Assembly: GCA_030848705.1 (NCBI GenBank)
Contig: JAUIZM010000015.1
Coordinates: 868,001-932,000 of the forward strand
Length of the DNA: 64,000 bases
DNA from: Heracleum sosnowskyi
Taxonomy: Eukaryota > Streptophyta > Magnoliopsida > Apiales > Apiaceae
Direction: 5' to 3'
Shown here: in pieces, positions 1-10,952 of the stretch
Layout: each line of letters opens with the position of its first letter
Numbering within the stretch: position 1 is the first letter of the stretch
Translations under genes and position numbers: made by a program
The notes under the pieces: generated by a model
Databases searched by the model: none
Told to the model about the DNA's origin: nothing
What the model saw: only the letters and a program-made list of their open reading frames with translations

Positions 1-2
1 CT

Positions 3-479
3 AGGAAATTAGTAAAAAATGAATTACCTAAACCTGATTTACCTAAAACTGAAGTAGGTGACGTAGTTAGTAATGTTAAAAAGAACAGGAATGGGAAGAA
101 GAAGATTGTTAATCAGGAAATGGTTCCATTTTCTCCCATTGCATCTAGGAAGTTGTGCACTATTTGTAACTCTGCTGGACACCTTACACATGCATGTAAA
201 AAGGTTAAAGTAGAAACTGCTAATGCTTCTGAAATGCATAACATGGCTGACATGCCTGATCTTCATGAACCCTGTGGAAAGAAAGATTGTTTGCTATGTA
301 AGTACAACATCATGCATGCTTATTTTAAGTTGACGTCTGATTGTAACAATAGCACTGATAATGTTAAATCCACAGATACTATGAATATCAAACAGGGTAA
401 GACTAAATTGAATGTTACTCCTGTTAAATCATCTAAACCTTCAGGACCCAAACAATTTTGGGTACCAAAGTCCGCTTAA
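3..479 (+). CDS. gag: gag C-terminal part, partial at window edge (family B)
   Basis: The frame is open from the first bases of the window to TAA at 477-479, so the start lies outside. It encodes the nucleocapsid end of a copia Gag. A zinc knuckle, CTICNSAGHLTHAC (CX2CX4HX4C), lies near 153-194 and would bind RNA during packaging. A second Cys-rich stretch (CGKKDCLLCKYN) follows near 270-310 but lacks canonical spacing. The tail ends in a QFWVPKSA-like sequence that has counterparts at the gag ends of the family-A elements. The stop lies 11 bases before the pol frame, which is in a different phase. No lesion is visible in the part present. Confidence 0.85.
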   Translation, partial: RKLVKNELPKPDLPKTEVGDVVSNVKKNRNGKKKIVNQEMVPFSPIASRKLCTICNSAGHLTHACKKVKVETANASEMHNMADMPDLHEPCGKKDCLLCKYNIMHAYFKLTSDCNNSTDNVKSTDTMNIKQGKTKLNVTPVKSSKPSGPKQFWVPKSA

Positions 480-490
480 TCAATCTGTGA

Positions 491-3400
491 TTGCAGGGTA
501 AGGCTAAAAGCTCAAAGGTTGTGTGGATTCTGGATAGTGGCTGTTCTAGACACATGACAGGTGAAGAGTCCCTGCTTACAGAGGTGGTTAAGAAGACCGG
601 CCCGATTGTAACCTTTGGAGATGACATCAAAGGATACACTACGGGATATGGTAAATTGAAAGCTGGAAATGCCATCATTGAAAACATCTCTCTTGTTGAA
701 GGATTAAAGCACAATCTTCTAAGTATCAGTCAGTTCTGTGATAAAGGCTATAACGTAGATTTCAGAAAGGACAAGTGTTTGATCACCAACAGGAAGGATG
801 AGAAGCTTACTCTACTGGGAGTGAGAAAAGGAAATTTGTTTATAGCTGACTTAAGTTCTACCAGTGAAGGAGAAGTTACATGTTTTTATGCAAAGGCATC
901 TTCAGAACAAAGTTGGCTATGGCACAAGAAGCTCTCACATCTGAACTTCAAAACTATGAACTCTTTGGTAAAGAGAGAGTTAGTGAGAGGGTTGCCCCTG
1001 ATGGAATTCAATCAGGAGGGACTATGTGAAGCATGTGAAAAAGGGAAGTCGAAGAAAGCATCACATGGAAGCAAAGGAATGACAAGCATTACTGAACCAT
1101 TACAGCTGATTCATATGGATTTATTTGGTCCAGTTAATGTTATGTCACTTTCAAGGAAAATATATGCATTGGTGATGGTGGATGACTACTCCAAGTACAC
1201 GTGGGTGTTGTTCATACAATCAAAGGATGAAGCAACACCACTAATCATTGATCACATCAAGAAGATAGAAGTGGAAGCTAAGCTACCTGTGCGGACAATC
1301 AGATCAGACAATGGAACTGAATTCAAGAATGCAGTTCTTAATGATTTCTTCTCAGAGAAAGGAATATCAAGACAGTTTTCAGCACCAAGAACTCCTCAAC
1401 AGAATGGAGTAGTGGAAAGGAAGAACAGGACCTTGGTTGAAGCAGCAAGGACCATGTTGAGTGAATCAAAACTTCCCACTTACTTTTGGGCTGAAGCAGT
1501 GAATACAGCTTGCTACACTCAGAATCGAACCTTGATCAACAAAGATCATGAAAAGACTCCGTATGAGTTAATGGCCAACAAGAAACCAACACTGAAGTAC
1601 TTTCATGTGTTTGGTGCAAAGTGCTTTGTACTTAAAGATGGAGAACATCTTGGCAAGTTTGATGCCAAAGCAGATGAAGGCATTTTTCTGGGCTATTCTC
1701 TGGAATCTAAGGCTTTCAGGGTATATGTGATTGAAGATAAGAAGGTGTTGGAAAGCTTTAATGTAACATTTGACGACACCAAAAGACCAGGCCTGCAAAC
1801 TGGAGAGAACTCTGAATCCTTGGTATTTGAAAATCTATCAGGAGATCTCTCTGACAATGAAGAAGTACCTGAAGTTGTTACAGTCATTAATAATAATCAT
1901 AATGATAATGATTCTGGACAAAGTGGTGACCAAAGTGGAGATCCTCAACATACAGGATCCACTAGTCAGTCTTCAGAATCAACAGATCAAACCGTCAACA
2001 ACTCAGGGGGAGCAGAAGAAGGATCAACTAGTCACACTCCACAACATCTAGAACAAGGAGAATCATCAAGATCGCATCTGCCAAGACAAAAGGTATGGAA
2101 TAGAGATCATCCCTTTCACTTGATCATTGGTGATCCGGACACAGGAGTGAGAACTAGGAGAACATCACAAAATGAATGTCACTATTCTGGGTTTCTTTCA
2201 GAAACAGAACCTAAGAAAGTTGAAGATGCTCTAGATGATCCATATTGGTTGATTGCTATGCAAGAGGAACTCAATCAGTTTGAAAGGCAGAAAGTTTGGA
2301 AGCTGGTACCCAGGCCTAAGGGAAAATCTGTTATTGGAACACGATGGGTATTCAGAAATAAGTTAGACGAAGATGGCATTGTAACGAGAAACAAAGCCAG
2401 ACTGGTTGCTAAAGGTTACTCTCAAGAAGAGGGTATAGATTATGATGAAACCTATGCACCAGTAGCAAGACTTGAGGCCATCAGAATGTTTCTGGCATTT
2501 GCTGCACATTCCAATTACAAGGTATATCAAATGGATGTGAAGAGTGCTTTTCTGAACGGGGAGTTAGAAGAAGAAGTGTATGTGGAACAACCTCCAGGTT
2601 TTGAGGATTCAAAACTGGCAGACTTTGTGTACTTTCTATTCAAAGCTCTCTACGGACTCAAACAAGCTCCAAGGACATGGTATGACACTCTCTCTGAATT
2701 CTTACTTGAAAATGATTTTACAAGAGGTGTTGTAGACAAAACTCTCTTTGTCAAAAAGAATAAAAATGATTTGATATTGGTGCAAGTATATGTTGATGAC
2801 ATAATATTTGGTTCTACTAATGATGATCTATGCAAGAGATTTGCTAAGTTAATGCAGAGTCGTTATGAAATGAGCATGATGGGTGAATTGTCATTCTTCC
2901 TTGGACTGCAAGTATACCAAAAACAAGATGGTATATTCATTTGTCAGTCCAAGTACATCAAAGATCTTCTGAAGAAGTATCAAATGGAAGACTCATCTAC
3001 AGCAAAGACTCCTATGCCAACTGCCACTAAGCTTGATAAGGATGAAACTGGTAAGAAGGTTGACATCACAGGCTACAGAGGTATGATAGGCTCATTACTT
3101 TATCTCACTGCAAGTAGACCAGATATAATGTTTTCAACATGCTTGTGTGCTAGATTTCAGTCTGATCCTAAAGAATCTCATCTAATAGTTGTTAAGCGAA
3201 TATTTAGATATCTTAAGGGAACCCCAAATCTTGGAATTTGGTACCCTAAAGATACAGGATTTGATCTTATTGGATACACAGACTCTGATTTTGCAGGTTG
3301 TAAGATTGATCGGAAGAGTACTTCAGGAAGCTGTCAGTTTCTTGGAAGAAGGTTAGTTTCTTGGTATAGCAAGAAGCAGCATTCAGTTTCCACATCAACA

Positions 3401-3736
3401 GCTGAGGCTGAATACATTGCTGCTGGTAGCTGTTGTGCTCAGATCTTGTGGATGAGAAACCAACTCCGTGACTATGGACTTTTGTTGACAAAGATTCCAA
3501 TATTTTGCGACAACACAAGTGCCATAGCAATCTCAAATAACTCAGTGCAACACTCGAGGACGAAGCACATCGACATCAGGTATCATTTTATCCGAGAGCA
3601 TGTCATGAATGGAACTGTGGTGTTACATTTTGTACCCACAGAGGATCAAATTCCAGACATCTTTACTAAACCGCTTGATGAATCCACTTTCAATAAGCTG
3701 GTTGGTGAACTTGGGATGTTAAATCTTTCTAATTGA
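491..3736 (+). CDS. pol: Pol polyprotein, intact, 1081 codons (family B copia)
   Basis: Aspartic protease motif LDSGCSRHMTG lies at residues 14-24. It is followed by the integrase zinc-binding H-H-C-C region (WHKKLSHLNF ... CEAC, about 140-183), the integrase core (MDLFGP; RSDNGTEF; PQQNGVVERKN, holding the three catalytic acidic residues), the RT fingers from about 600, RT catalytic YVDDIIFG from Y767, and RNase H (TDSDFAG; STAEAEYI; CDNTSAI) to the C-terminus. The PR-IN-RT-RH order defines Ty1/copia. No stop or frameshift is seen, and all catalytic residues I can recognise are present. The frame begins at TTG inside TGATTGCAG rather than at an ATG, so it is probably expressed as a Gag-Pol fusion by frameshift, readthrough or splicing. 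The hydrophilic linker between IN and RT contains the purine tract at 2005-2022. Confidence 0.93.
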   Translation: MQGKAKSSKVVWILDSGCSRHMTGEESLLTEVVKKTGPIVTFGDDIKGYTTGYGKLKAGNAIIENISLVEGLKHNLLSISQFCDKGYNVDFRKDKCLITNRKDEKLTLLGVRKGNLFIADLSSTSEGEVTCFYAKASSEQSWLWHKKLSHLNFKTMNSLVKRELVRGLPLMEFNQEGLCEACEKGKSKKASHGSKGMTSITEPLQLIHMDLFGPVNVMSLSRKIYALVMVDDYSKYTWVLFIQSKDEATPLIIDHIKKIEVEAKLPVRTIRSDNGTEFKNAVLNDFFSEKGISRQFSAPRTPQQNGVVERKNRTLVEAARTMLSESKLPTYFWAEAVNTACYTQNRTLINKDHEKTPYELMANKKPTLKYFHVFGAKCFVLKDGEHLGKFDAKADEGIFLGYSLESKAFRVYVIEDKKVLESFNVTFDDTKRPGLQTGENSESLVFENLSGDLSDNEEVPEVVTVINNNHNDNDSGQSGDQSGDPQHTGSTSQSSESTDQTVNNSGGAEEGSTSHTPQHLEQGESSRSHLPRQKVWNRDHPFHLIIGDPDTGVRTRRTSQNECHYSGFLSETEPKKVEDALDDPYWLIAMQEELNQFERQKVWKLVPRPKGKSVIGTRWVFRNKLDEDGIVTRNKARLVAKGYSQEEGIDYDETYAPVARLEAIRMFLAFAAHSNYKVYQMDVKSAFLNGELEEEVYVEQPPGFEDSKLADFVYFLFKALYGLKQAPRTWYDTLSEFLLENDFTRGVVDKTLFVKKNKNDLILVQVYVDDIIFGSTNDDLCKRFAKLMQSRYEMSMMGELSFFLGLQVYQKQDGIFICQSKYIKDLLKKYQMEDSSTAKTPMPTATKLDKDETGKKVDITGYRGMIGSLLYLTASRPDIMFSTCLCARFQSDPKESHLIVVKRIFRYLKGTPNLGIWYPKDTGFDLIGYTDSDFAGCKIDRKSTSGSCQFLGRRLVSWYSKKQHSVSTSTAEAEYIAAGSCCAQILWMRNQLRDYGLLLTKIPIFCDNTSAIAISNNSVQHSRTKHIDIRYHFIREHVMNGTVVLHFVPTEDQIPDIFTKPLDESTFNKLVGELGMLNLSN

Positions 3737-5121
3737 TTTTGATTAGAAGTCAGTAACTGCAGTGAGTCCTAGTGAATACATGAGTTTAAGAATTTCTATA
3801 TCTTTAGGACTCATGAATTTATTTTTCGGAGCAATTCTCGTAGTTAGGATTAGTATACTAATTTTATGTCATAATTATTGATGATATATCTTCTGGCATT
3901 TAATTGGTTATTAATTCTAAAAATTATTTAAGTGCTAATATTTGTTCTAAATATTCAAGCATTTATTTAATTTGAATTAATTTACTTTGTTTTTAACATT
4001 GTAGATTAATGCAGCATAATTGATTAGATTTTAATTGGTTAATCCCACTCAATGATATTTAATTGATTTTATTCTAAGAAAATTGTGAATTTTCTGTTAA
4101 GAATTGATTTTTGTAAATTTGAAAAGATTTACTAGAATTAAAACTAGACAGGAAATAAAAAGGTCTGAATTCTAAAACAAGAACAGGTTTTAAAATTTGG
4201 ACAGAAGCAAAAATGTCGATTTTAGGAAATTCGATAGTTTTTCAAGTACATAGATAAATCTATCGAATTTAATTTTTGATAGTTTTTGAAAAGGAAAAGA
4301 AAATCTATCGAAAACAATTCTCGATAGTTTTTTTGAAATTGAATTGCAAAAGTATCGAAAGGAATTCATTTAATTTTGATATGTGAATTCTCGATAGTTT
4401 TTGTATATACCTCGATAGATTTTAATTAAAAGCAGAAACCTTCGATAGTTTTTCTTATTAGGTCGGTTTACATTCCATAATTTAAACTATTCGATAGTTT
4501 TTCAAAAACTATCGAACTGTTTTTGACCTATATGCCCCTAGGATAAAACTATCGATAGTACTAATGAAATCCATCGAACATGAAAGGACGAAAATGCCCC
4601 TGAGTTTTGCAGTGTATATAAGAACCCCTTAGACGTTTTTTTTTACTTTTCTATTCTCAGATCTAAGAAAGGTTTTTATATATACACAGATACATACACA
4701 CAGTCAAGAACAATTCGATAGTTTCTTCATTTTCACCAAGAAAATCTTGAAAAAGTTACTGGTTCTCACTGTTAATTCGTTTTTGACGGTGAAAACTTGA
4801 TTATTTTAAGTTTTTAGTACAAACTATTGAAGAATCCATCGAACCAAATTCTTGAACCTAAGAAAATTGTTAACAGTACACTTCTTGGAATTTGATTGTT
4901 TTTTAAACAATTGAGTTCTTCTGATCTAATTGATTTGTTAATATTAACAATTAGGGTTCTAATTTTGGAGTGTGTTCGAACTTGTGTATTTCAAAGAAAA
5001 AGGGATATTTTAGTTTTAAGGAATTTTGTGATAAGTTTGATTAATTATTAATAATTAATTAAATTTAAGTGGTAAATTTTAGTTTTGGTTTAAAATTGAT
5101 TTTCTGGAAATTTGAAACATA
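3737..5121 (+). promoter_or_regulatory. pol-env interval rich in TCGATAG words (family B)
   Basis: There is no credible coding sequence here. From 4210 to 4720 the word TTCGATAGTTTTT or its complement occurs at least eleven times. One pair at 4490-4516 forms a perfect 13-bp inverted repeat with a one-base loop. The same word recurs in the 3' LTR (21706-21960). A TATA-like box and a possible splice acceptor lie at 4615-4660. The remainder, to the ATG at 5122, looks like a long AT-rich plant leader. Confidence 0.6.
4615..4660 (+). promoter_or_regulatory. TATA-like box and possible 3' splice site before env-like ORF
   Basis: TATATAAG at 4615-4622 is followed by a T-rich tract and TTCTATTCTCAG ending at 4660, which fits a plant polypyrimidine tract plus AG. 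Either signal could give a shorter mRNA for the env-like ORF starting at 5122. Both readings are inference from sequence alone. Confidence 0.35.
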
Positions 5122-5803
5122 ATGGCTGGAGAATTTATCGTAACCAGAACTAATCATGTCTCGTTTCAGAACTTGCAATCCATAACGAACTTACAGTTTC
5201 GTGCATGGGCGGAGTTTCTGAACACACGTTCATTAGTGGCATATGCTGTGAGTACTCCCGTGGTCCTTTGCATCGATCAATTGACTGCGTTGTACACAAC
5301 CGCCACGGATACAAGTGAGAATAACGTACGGTCCTTCAGTTTTGTTGTACCAGGGGGCAGAACAATAAGGGTGACGGAACATGATTTTAATCGAATCTTA
5401 CATTTTCCTACAGAAAACCTTGTTCCGGATCCCACGACTGGGGAGATACATGCTTTCTTCACTCTCATTAGAAGTCAACAACCTAACTTCTTTGTGGGAG
5501 AGTTTCTGAAGCATTACTTGCCAAAGGCATGGAACTTTTTCTTTCATACCCTAATCCATGTTTTTACTGCCAAGCTAACAAATCTGCATGGTATTCCCTT
5601 ATTCCTTCAAAAGATAGGGTTTGCCATTGCCAACAATAGGCATATTAACATTGGACGGTTACTGATTGATCAAGTAATCATATGCATGGGACCATTGGAT
5701 GAAAGAACGGGCATAGATGAAGATGTGCTTTGTTTCTATCCTAGGTTCCTACAGCTAATTCTCAATGATATCTTAACAGATGATGAGCGTGAGACATTCG
5801 CCG
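5122..5803 (+). pseudogene. env-like ORF, N-terminal part, split by nested insertion (family B)
   Basis: The ORF starts at ATG 5122 and runs into the inserted family-A LTR at 5804; a stop inside that LTR gives an apparent 232-aa product. The N-terminal domain resembles those of the other SIRE third ORFs in this window: a globular region with an 'AWNFFFHTLIHVF' stretch matching 'EWNFFFDTISRCF' and 'EWSFFFDCITRTF' in the family A and C copies. No signal peptide or clear membrane span is visible, so 'env-like' rests on position only. The frame continues in phase at 17839 on the far side of the insert. Confidence 0.75.
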
Positions 5804-6413
5804 TGTTGCCCAGTAAATAACAATTGTAGAAGGGGGTTGAATACAATTGTATAAGATTCTCGACTTTATATAACACAAATATGAAAGATCAATAACAATA
5901 ACAATAACAGCTTTATTAACTTTGATATAAAACTGTTACAAACTCTCTTAAGAAATTCTGATGTTCTTAAGAGCTGCTAGCTTACAAAAACTCTCTCAAG
6001 AAATTCTGTTCTTAAGAGCTTCTCTCCGATTATGTTCTCTCTCGAATGAATACATAAATCGAAACCAAGACTGTGTTTATATAGTGCACACAGCTTCTCT
6101 ATCAATAACAAGATAAGTCCTAATCAATAACAAAGATAGAAACCTATCCTTAATCGATAGCTACATTCTACAAACCAGGAACAAATAGAATAAACTTCCA
6201 TGTTTATCTAGACTCCAAATATAACTCGAAGTAGGAATCCTGATCAGCTTCAAGTCCTGATGATCAAACCTGATCATAGTCTGAGTAGGAATCCTGATGA
6301 TCAATAAGATACTGACGCTTGATCAAATACTGATGACCATGCAATACTGATGACGTCAGCAATCCTGATCAGTTGAGTCTAGCTTCTGATGATCATTGAA
6401 TTCTGATCTAACA
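5804..6413 (-). repeat. 3' LTR of family-A element
   Basis: 610 bp, TG...CA. In element sense it has a TATA box TATATAAA (complement of 6076-6083), a poly(A) signal AATAAA (complement of 5912-5917) and a U5 hairpin at 5820-5850. The U3 end carries many copies of the ATCAGGAT/ATCCTGAT word (6230-6400). Confidence 0.95.
5820..5850 (-). other. LTR terminal hairpin (family A stem)
   Basis: ACAATTGTA (5820-5828) and TACAATTGT (5842-5850) form a perfect 9-bp stem around GAAGGGGGTTGAA, which is the complement of the conserved loop. The structure lies 16 nt from the LTR terminus. The same hairpin is at 17240-17270 in the other LTR. Confidence 0.85.
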
Positions 6414-6422
6414 ATCTCCCCC
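6414..6422 (-). other. Polypurine tract (plus-strand primer) of family-A element
   Basis: ATCTCCCCC directly abuts the LTR end. On the element strand it reads GGGGGAGAT, the expected plus-strand priming site. Confidence 0.85.
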
Positions 6423-6522
6423 AATCTCATACTTTGTAAAATAAAGTATAGATTCCAAATATTCAATGATGTCAAAAACATGTATCAAAATGTACGAGTA
6501 TCTTCAGAAACAACTTATCTGT

Positions 6523-9500
6523 TTAAGCTTTTTGATAGAACAGATTCATCTTCAAGAAGTTGGATAATAAACTTTCTTCTTTTTCTTCAAGAATTTGAAT
6601 CAGTCTTTCCTTAAGATTTCTGAGTTCTTCATCTTCCTCATTAATCTGGTAGATAGCTGCTCTGAGATTCTGTATGGAGTTTCTCTGTAGACTGTGCTCT
6701 TCAAGCAAAAGATAAGCAATTTCCTTCCCATCAGGATTGAGAGAAAGATGAGTCATGCCAAAATTTACTTCTTTAACAGCAGTACCCCTTTGCATTTCCA
6801 CATCCTGACCTCTTTGATTTAAGTACATGGGAATATAATTACCATCGAAATTACTGTTTCCATCCAGTCTTCTTCTTATAGTTGACAAAATTATGTCAGC
6901 CCATACTTTGTACACTTGGTTCTTCCATCTTAACAGATAGTGAACATATTTCAGTTCCTGTGTAGTTTTCATCAGCAGATCTTGAATGGATAGAATCTTC
7001 ACACTACCATCTTTCATGAAGTACAGAAGCTTTTCTTTCTTTTCAAAACCATCATGACAATCTATAACTATATCAACAGCTAATAAATTGTTCAGGTTTT
7101 CAGAAGTTAAAGTACCTCCAATTTCTGTCAAGGAGTAAGGATCAACATATGACATATTCAGATATTCACCATCTCTGTGTCCAATACCTCCTCTTGAATT
7201 ACTTGACAATTGCTTCAGATTTGAAAACATCTTTAACCAGAGTGTTTTTGATCTAGCCATATCAGACAAATCAACAACACTTGAAGCGCTTGTAATAATT
7301 CCACCAGACTGAAAATTGATAGGTGTATCACAACTTAATGTGCTAATATGTTTCCACTTCTTGTATTTCTCCTTTTCATGAGCGTAGCTTCTTTCAAGTA
7401 AAGATTCTTGTCTGCTTGAATTTCTCTATTTTCTTTCATTTGAAACTTTAAGCCTTTGTAGATAGAGATTGAAATCTTCATTTGTTCTCTTTGTAATATC
7501 TCTTCTTCTGGCTTCTTCTTCTTCATCTACTTCTTTGTTGTGACAATCAACAACAGTAGATAAGATTATCAAATCAACCTCTTGCAGAATTTCAGATTCG
7601 TCAGGATCTTGAATACTGTCAGGATTAGAATCTTCAATTTGATTTGTATTGCTGAGAGTTGATTTACTTGATTTTCTTCTCAATTCAGGTTCTTCTTCAA
7701 CAATTCCATCATCACCAAAAGTAGATCTGTCAGGAACTACTAGAGTTTGAATAGGTTCAGGAATTTCTTCAATTCTTAACCCTCTAGACCTTGTCTGTCT
7801 AGGTACTATTTGAGTTGAAGAACCTCTTTTACTTCTTCTAGCACCTCTCCTACCTCTGCTTCCTCTACCTCTAGCAGGAGCAGTATAGCTTTCCATTGTC
7901 TCTCTTTGTAGTCTCAAGAATTCTTCATGTGAGAGATCTGGATATTCTTCACTTGCTGTAGAGAGTGCTTTTCTGGTAAATAATTGTTGAACTCTTTTAT
8001 CAGTGTGATAAAGAGTAACAATTCTACCGTCTTTTGTAGAAAACTTCTGGAATAAATTTGATGCATCTTCAGGATTATCAATAATCACATCTTCATCACC
8101 TTCAAGAATTGTAGCAAGAATTTGTCCATGACCAGGTGTCAGGATTTGATCTTCCGTCAGGATCTGAGATTGCACCAATGTTCTTACTGTCTTAACTCCA
8201 GAATCAGAAACATGAGTTGACTGCGTTGTTTGACTTTGAGAAGTTTGGATTGTCTTCATAACAACAGCATCAGAGGTTTCTCCTTGTATCGCTTTGTCAC
8301 CACCATCATCTCCAGTATCATCATCATTATTTCTTAATACTAGATCAGGTGTACATTTTGTCTGAATAACCTTCTCCCCCTTTTTGACATCAGGATTTGA
8401 CAATAATTGCAAAATTAAGGAAAGAGAGGCTTGAATTTCAGTTACCTTAGTATCCAGAGAATCAATTCTTTGATTGATTGAGGTTTGTTCTGAAACAACA
8501 GATTTCACTTGGGATTCCACTACCCTTAGTTGGAAAGTAGTAGGCACCTTTGTAAAATTATTAAAGATATCAGTCCTCACTTTTTCAGTTGAGCCATTGA
8601 TAGAATCAATCTCACTTTTCAGGCTTTTGGATAACAGAGTAGTAGCCTTCAGATGATTCTTCAAGTCTTGATTCTCTATAGACTTCACTGCATTATAGGC
8701 ATGTTCAATAGCAGAAGAAAAACTGATAGATTCATCAGAATTGTGCCATGAATTGTTCCATTCATTCTGTCTAAATGCCTCTGCAGGATCAAAGGAAGGA
8801 GTAGAAAAATCTTGTCTCTGATCTTTCCCAGTGAAAGCATTGCTAGCCATATATGTACTTGATGAACCAAAATTAGTTCCAAGACTAATCTTGAGTGCTG
8901 TAGCAAGCTGTTCCTTCTCTTTTCTATTCTCATTATCATCATCACTATCATCATCAGAATTATCATCATCAGAACCATGAGATATATCAGGATCAGGAAT
9001 TGCAATACCTTTCAGTTTATCCTGTGATTCTGAGATAGGATGATCCATTGGTCTTGAACGAAGTGGCTGTATCAAAATAGGCTCAGTATCAGGAGCACCA
9101 CTAACGTCAGGATGAACATCGTCAGGATTTGATATGCTTGCATCAGTATTTGCTACCAATGGTTCTTGTGGAGCTTGAGGTTCAGAAGCTGCTTCAACAC
9201 TTTGAGCTAAAGGTTCTTGTGTGCTTCCCTCATTGACAATGTTCTCGACCAATCTTTCAACAGAAGCTGTAGCTTTGCCTGCATCTTCACTTTGAGAAGA
9301 TGGTTCTTGTGTAGCTGGAATGTTGATGTCTTCATTCTCCCTTTGAGAAAATGGTTCTTGTGTGACCATTCCACTAGCTAAGCCTTCACCCAAACTTTGA
9401 TTGAGTGGTTCTTGTGTGGCAGGATCAACAGTAGCTGCTGAATTACTCTGAAATTCAGGTTCTTGTGGGCTTGATCCTTTCAGCTTCTTCTGTCTCTGAT

Positions 9501-10224
9501 AGACTAACTCTTCTGCATTCCTCTTTTTCTTTGATGTAGGTGTAAGACCAACCAAGGAAGCAGTTGTAGAAACCTTCTCCCAAGAATGTCCTCGAATCTG
9601 AGATGGAGAGGCTGGAGAGTCTGATAGAGAGACAACTTTTGTTGCTGCATCAGGAAGACTAACATCAGGATTTGATGTCTGAATATCAGTATCCTTCATT
9701 TGCACTGTCAAAGAAATATGATACCTGCTCTTTGATAATTTCCTTGTCTTTTGTGGTTTTGATGAAGGTACCACAGCTATAGTAGCAGTATCAGCAACTT
9801 CCTTGTTCACATTCATCACAGAGGATATAGGTAAGTCATCCTCTGAATCACTTTCATCAATCAACCTTAACTTCCTTTTCACATGAACATCCTTAACATC
9901 CTTATCAGCTTTCTTGACCAGGACCCCTTGTACACCCCCTTGTATCTTCTTTTTAGTGAGTGGTGTAGAGGAAAAATCCTTTGAACCTGATTGCCTTCCA
10001 GACACATCAGTTCTAGCTGATTTCTTTGATTTTACAACTAAAGTCTTTTGAGAGACAGTAGAGGTGGTTGTTAACTGTTTAGACTGTTTAGGTTGCATGC
10101 TTGTGTCAGGAACAAGGTGGGTTGGTCCTTGTACCATAGCATTAGAAAGTAGTCCATAACGAGTAGGCATTTTCTGATGTAAGAAAAACCTAACCTCATC
10201 AGGAATAAAAGCATTTCCGCACAA
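6523..10224 (-). pseudogene. env-like ORF of family A, 5'-truncated, one in-frame TAG
   Basis: A frame open from 10224 is broken by TAG at 7426-7428 and then continues in phase to 6523 (932 + 248 residues in the two long pieces). It aligns with the env-like ORF of the sister element (37773-42290) from the conserved GNAFIPDEVRFFLHQKMPT onward, so about the first 255 residues are missing and no ATG is present. Visible features are acidic repeats rich in TQEP and NPD, a putative coiled-coil middle, the conserved DVKKGEK segment encoded by the purine tract at 8371-8385, and an Arg/Gly-rich patch (RGRGSRGRRGARR). No membrane span is evident. The upstream part is replaced by the foreign segment holding the 10566-10952 gene. 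Confidence 0.8.
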
Positions 10225-10463
10225 AATATTTTGCCATATCAGGATTAAAAAAAAATATTCAATAAGATTAAAATAAAATTTTATTTAAGAAAACAAAATT
10301 GATTTTAACAATCCTGAATAGCGTTTTGGTTTAAGAAAAATAACCAAATTAATGGTCATAGAATTAAAACACGCTTACCAGCAAACGAGGCAAAAATATT
10401 TATGGAAAACCGAACCGTCTCATCGAGATTGTAGAAATGACCAGCACCCTTAATACACATTCT

Positions 10464-10471
10464 CTATAAAA
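10464..10471 (+). promoter_or_regulatory. TATA box of the small gene inside the family-A element
   Basis: CTATAAAA lies 95 bp upstream of the ATG at 10566, a usual plant spacing for TATA, a short leader and ATG. The intervening leader is CA- and CT-rich. The + orientation opposes the host retroelement. Confidence 0.5.
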
Positions 10472-10565
10472 GAGAATTGTTAAGCATAATCATCATATAT
10501 CTATTTAAACACAAACCCTCTCCAGAGAAAAACTTACGAAAACCTTTCACCTTCTTTGTTTTTCA

Positions 10566-10952
10566 ATGGCTGCCAACAATCAAAACAACATACCTGATGA
10601 AGAACTTGATAGAATTTGGCAACAAATGGATGAGGCTCTTGCTGAGATGGAGCCACAACCAGTTCCTGACCCTCAGGAACATGAAGCGTTTATAAACGCT
10701 ATGGTTGATGTGGTGTGGCACGACTTTGTGCAAGCCAATCCTGGCTGGAATCCTCTTGAGAATCTCATCTATGAAGAGGATGAAGACGATGAGGATGATG
10801 AAGAGGATGAGGACCTCGTTGAAGAGCGAGAGAGGAGAAGAAGGAAAGTGCTTGATGCAAGTGCTTCATGCACGGTGGAGGCAAGGAAGCATCCCGGTGA
10901 TCACGATGACGATCCGCCTTCAAGTGCATCAGCTCCTCTTCTTGTCTCTTAA
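10566..10952 (+). CDS. Small acidic protein, 128 aa, antisense to host retroelement (unknown function)
   Basis: The ORF runs ATG to TAA without interruption. The protein starts MAANNQNNIPDEELDRIW, has a moderately hydrophobic helix-forming region (about 45-67), then a dense acidic run of Glu and Asp (about 70-85), a basic patch ERRRRK (about 89-94) and a Ser/Pro-rich tail. I do not recognise a family. No signal peptide or membrane span is seen. It has its own TATA-like box and leader upstream and a 3' UTR-like AT-rich tail. It lies in a segment of about 1.1 kb that replaces the 5' part of the env-like ORF and is absent from the sister element at 31151-42962. It could be a captured host gene or an accessory ORF kept by a subfamily. 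I am sure the ORF exists, less sure it is expressed. Confidence 0.55.
   Translation: MAANNQNNIPDEELDRIWQQMDEALAEMEPQPVPDPQEHEAFINAMVDVVWHDFVQANPGWNPLENLIYEEDEDDEDDEEDEDLVEERERRRRKVLDASASCTVEARKHPGDHDDDPPSSASAPLLVS

Noticed and set aside
4210..4570. Regularly recurring TCGATAG words looked like a CRISPR-style array
   Set aside because: Spacing is irregular, words occur in both orientations, and the context is a plant retroelement.
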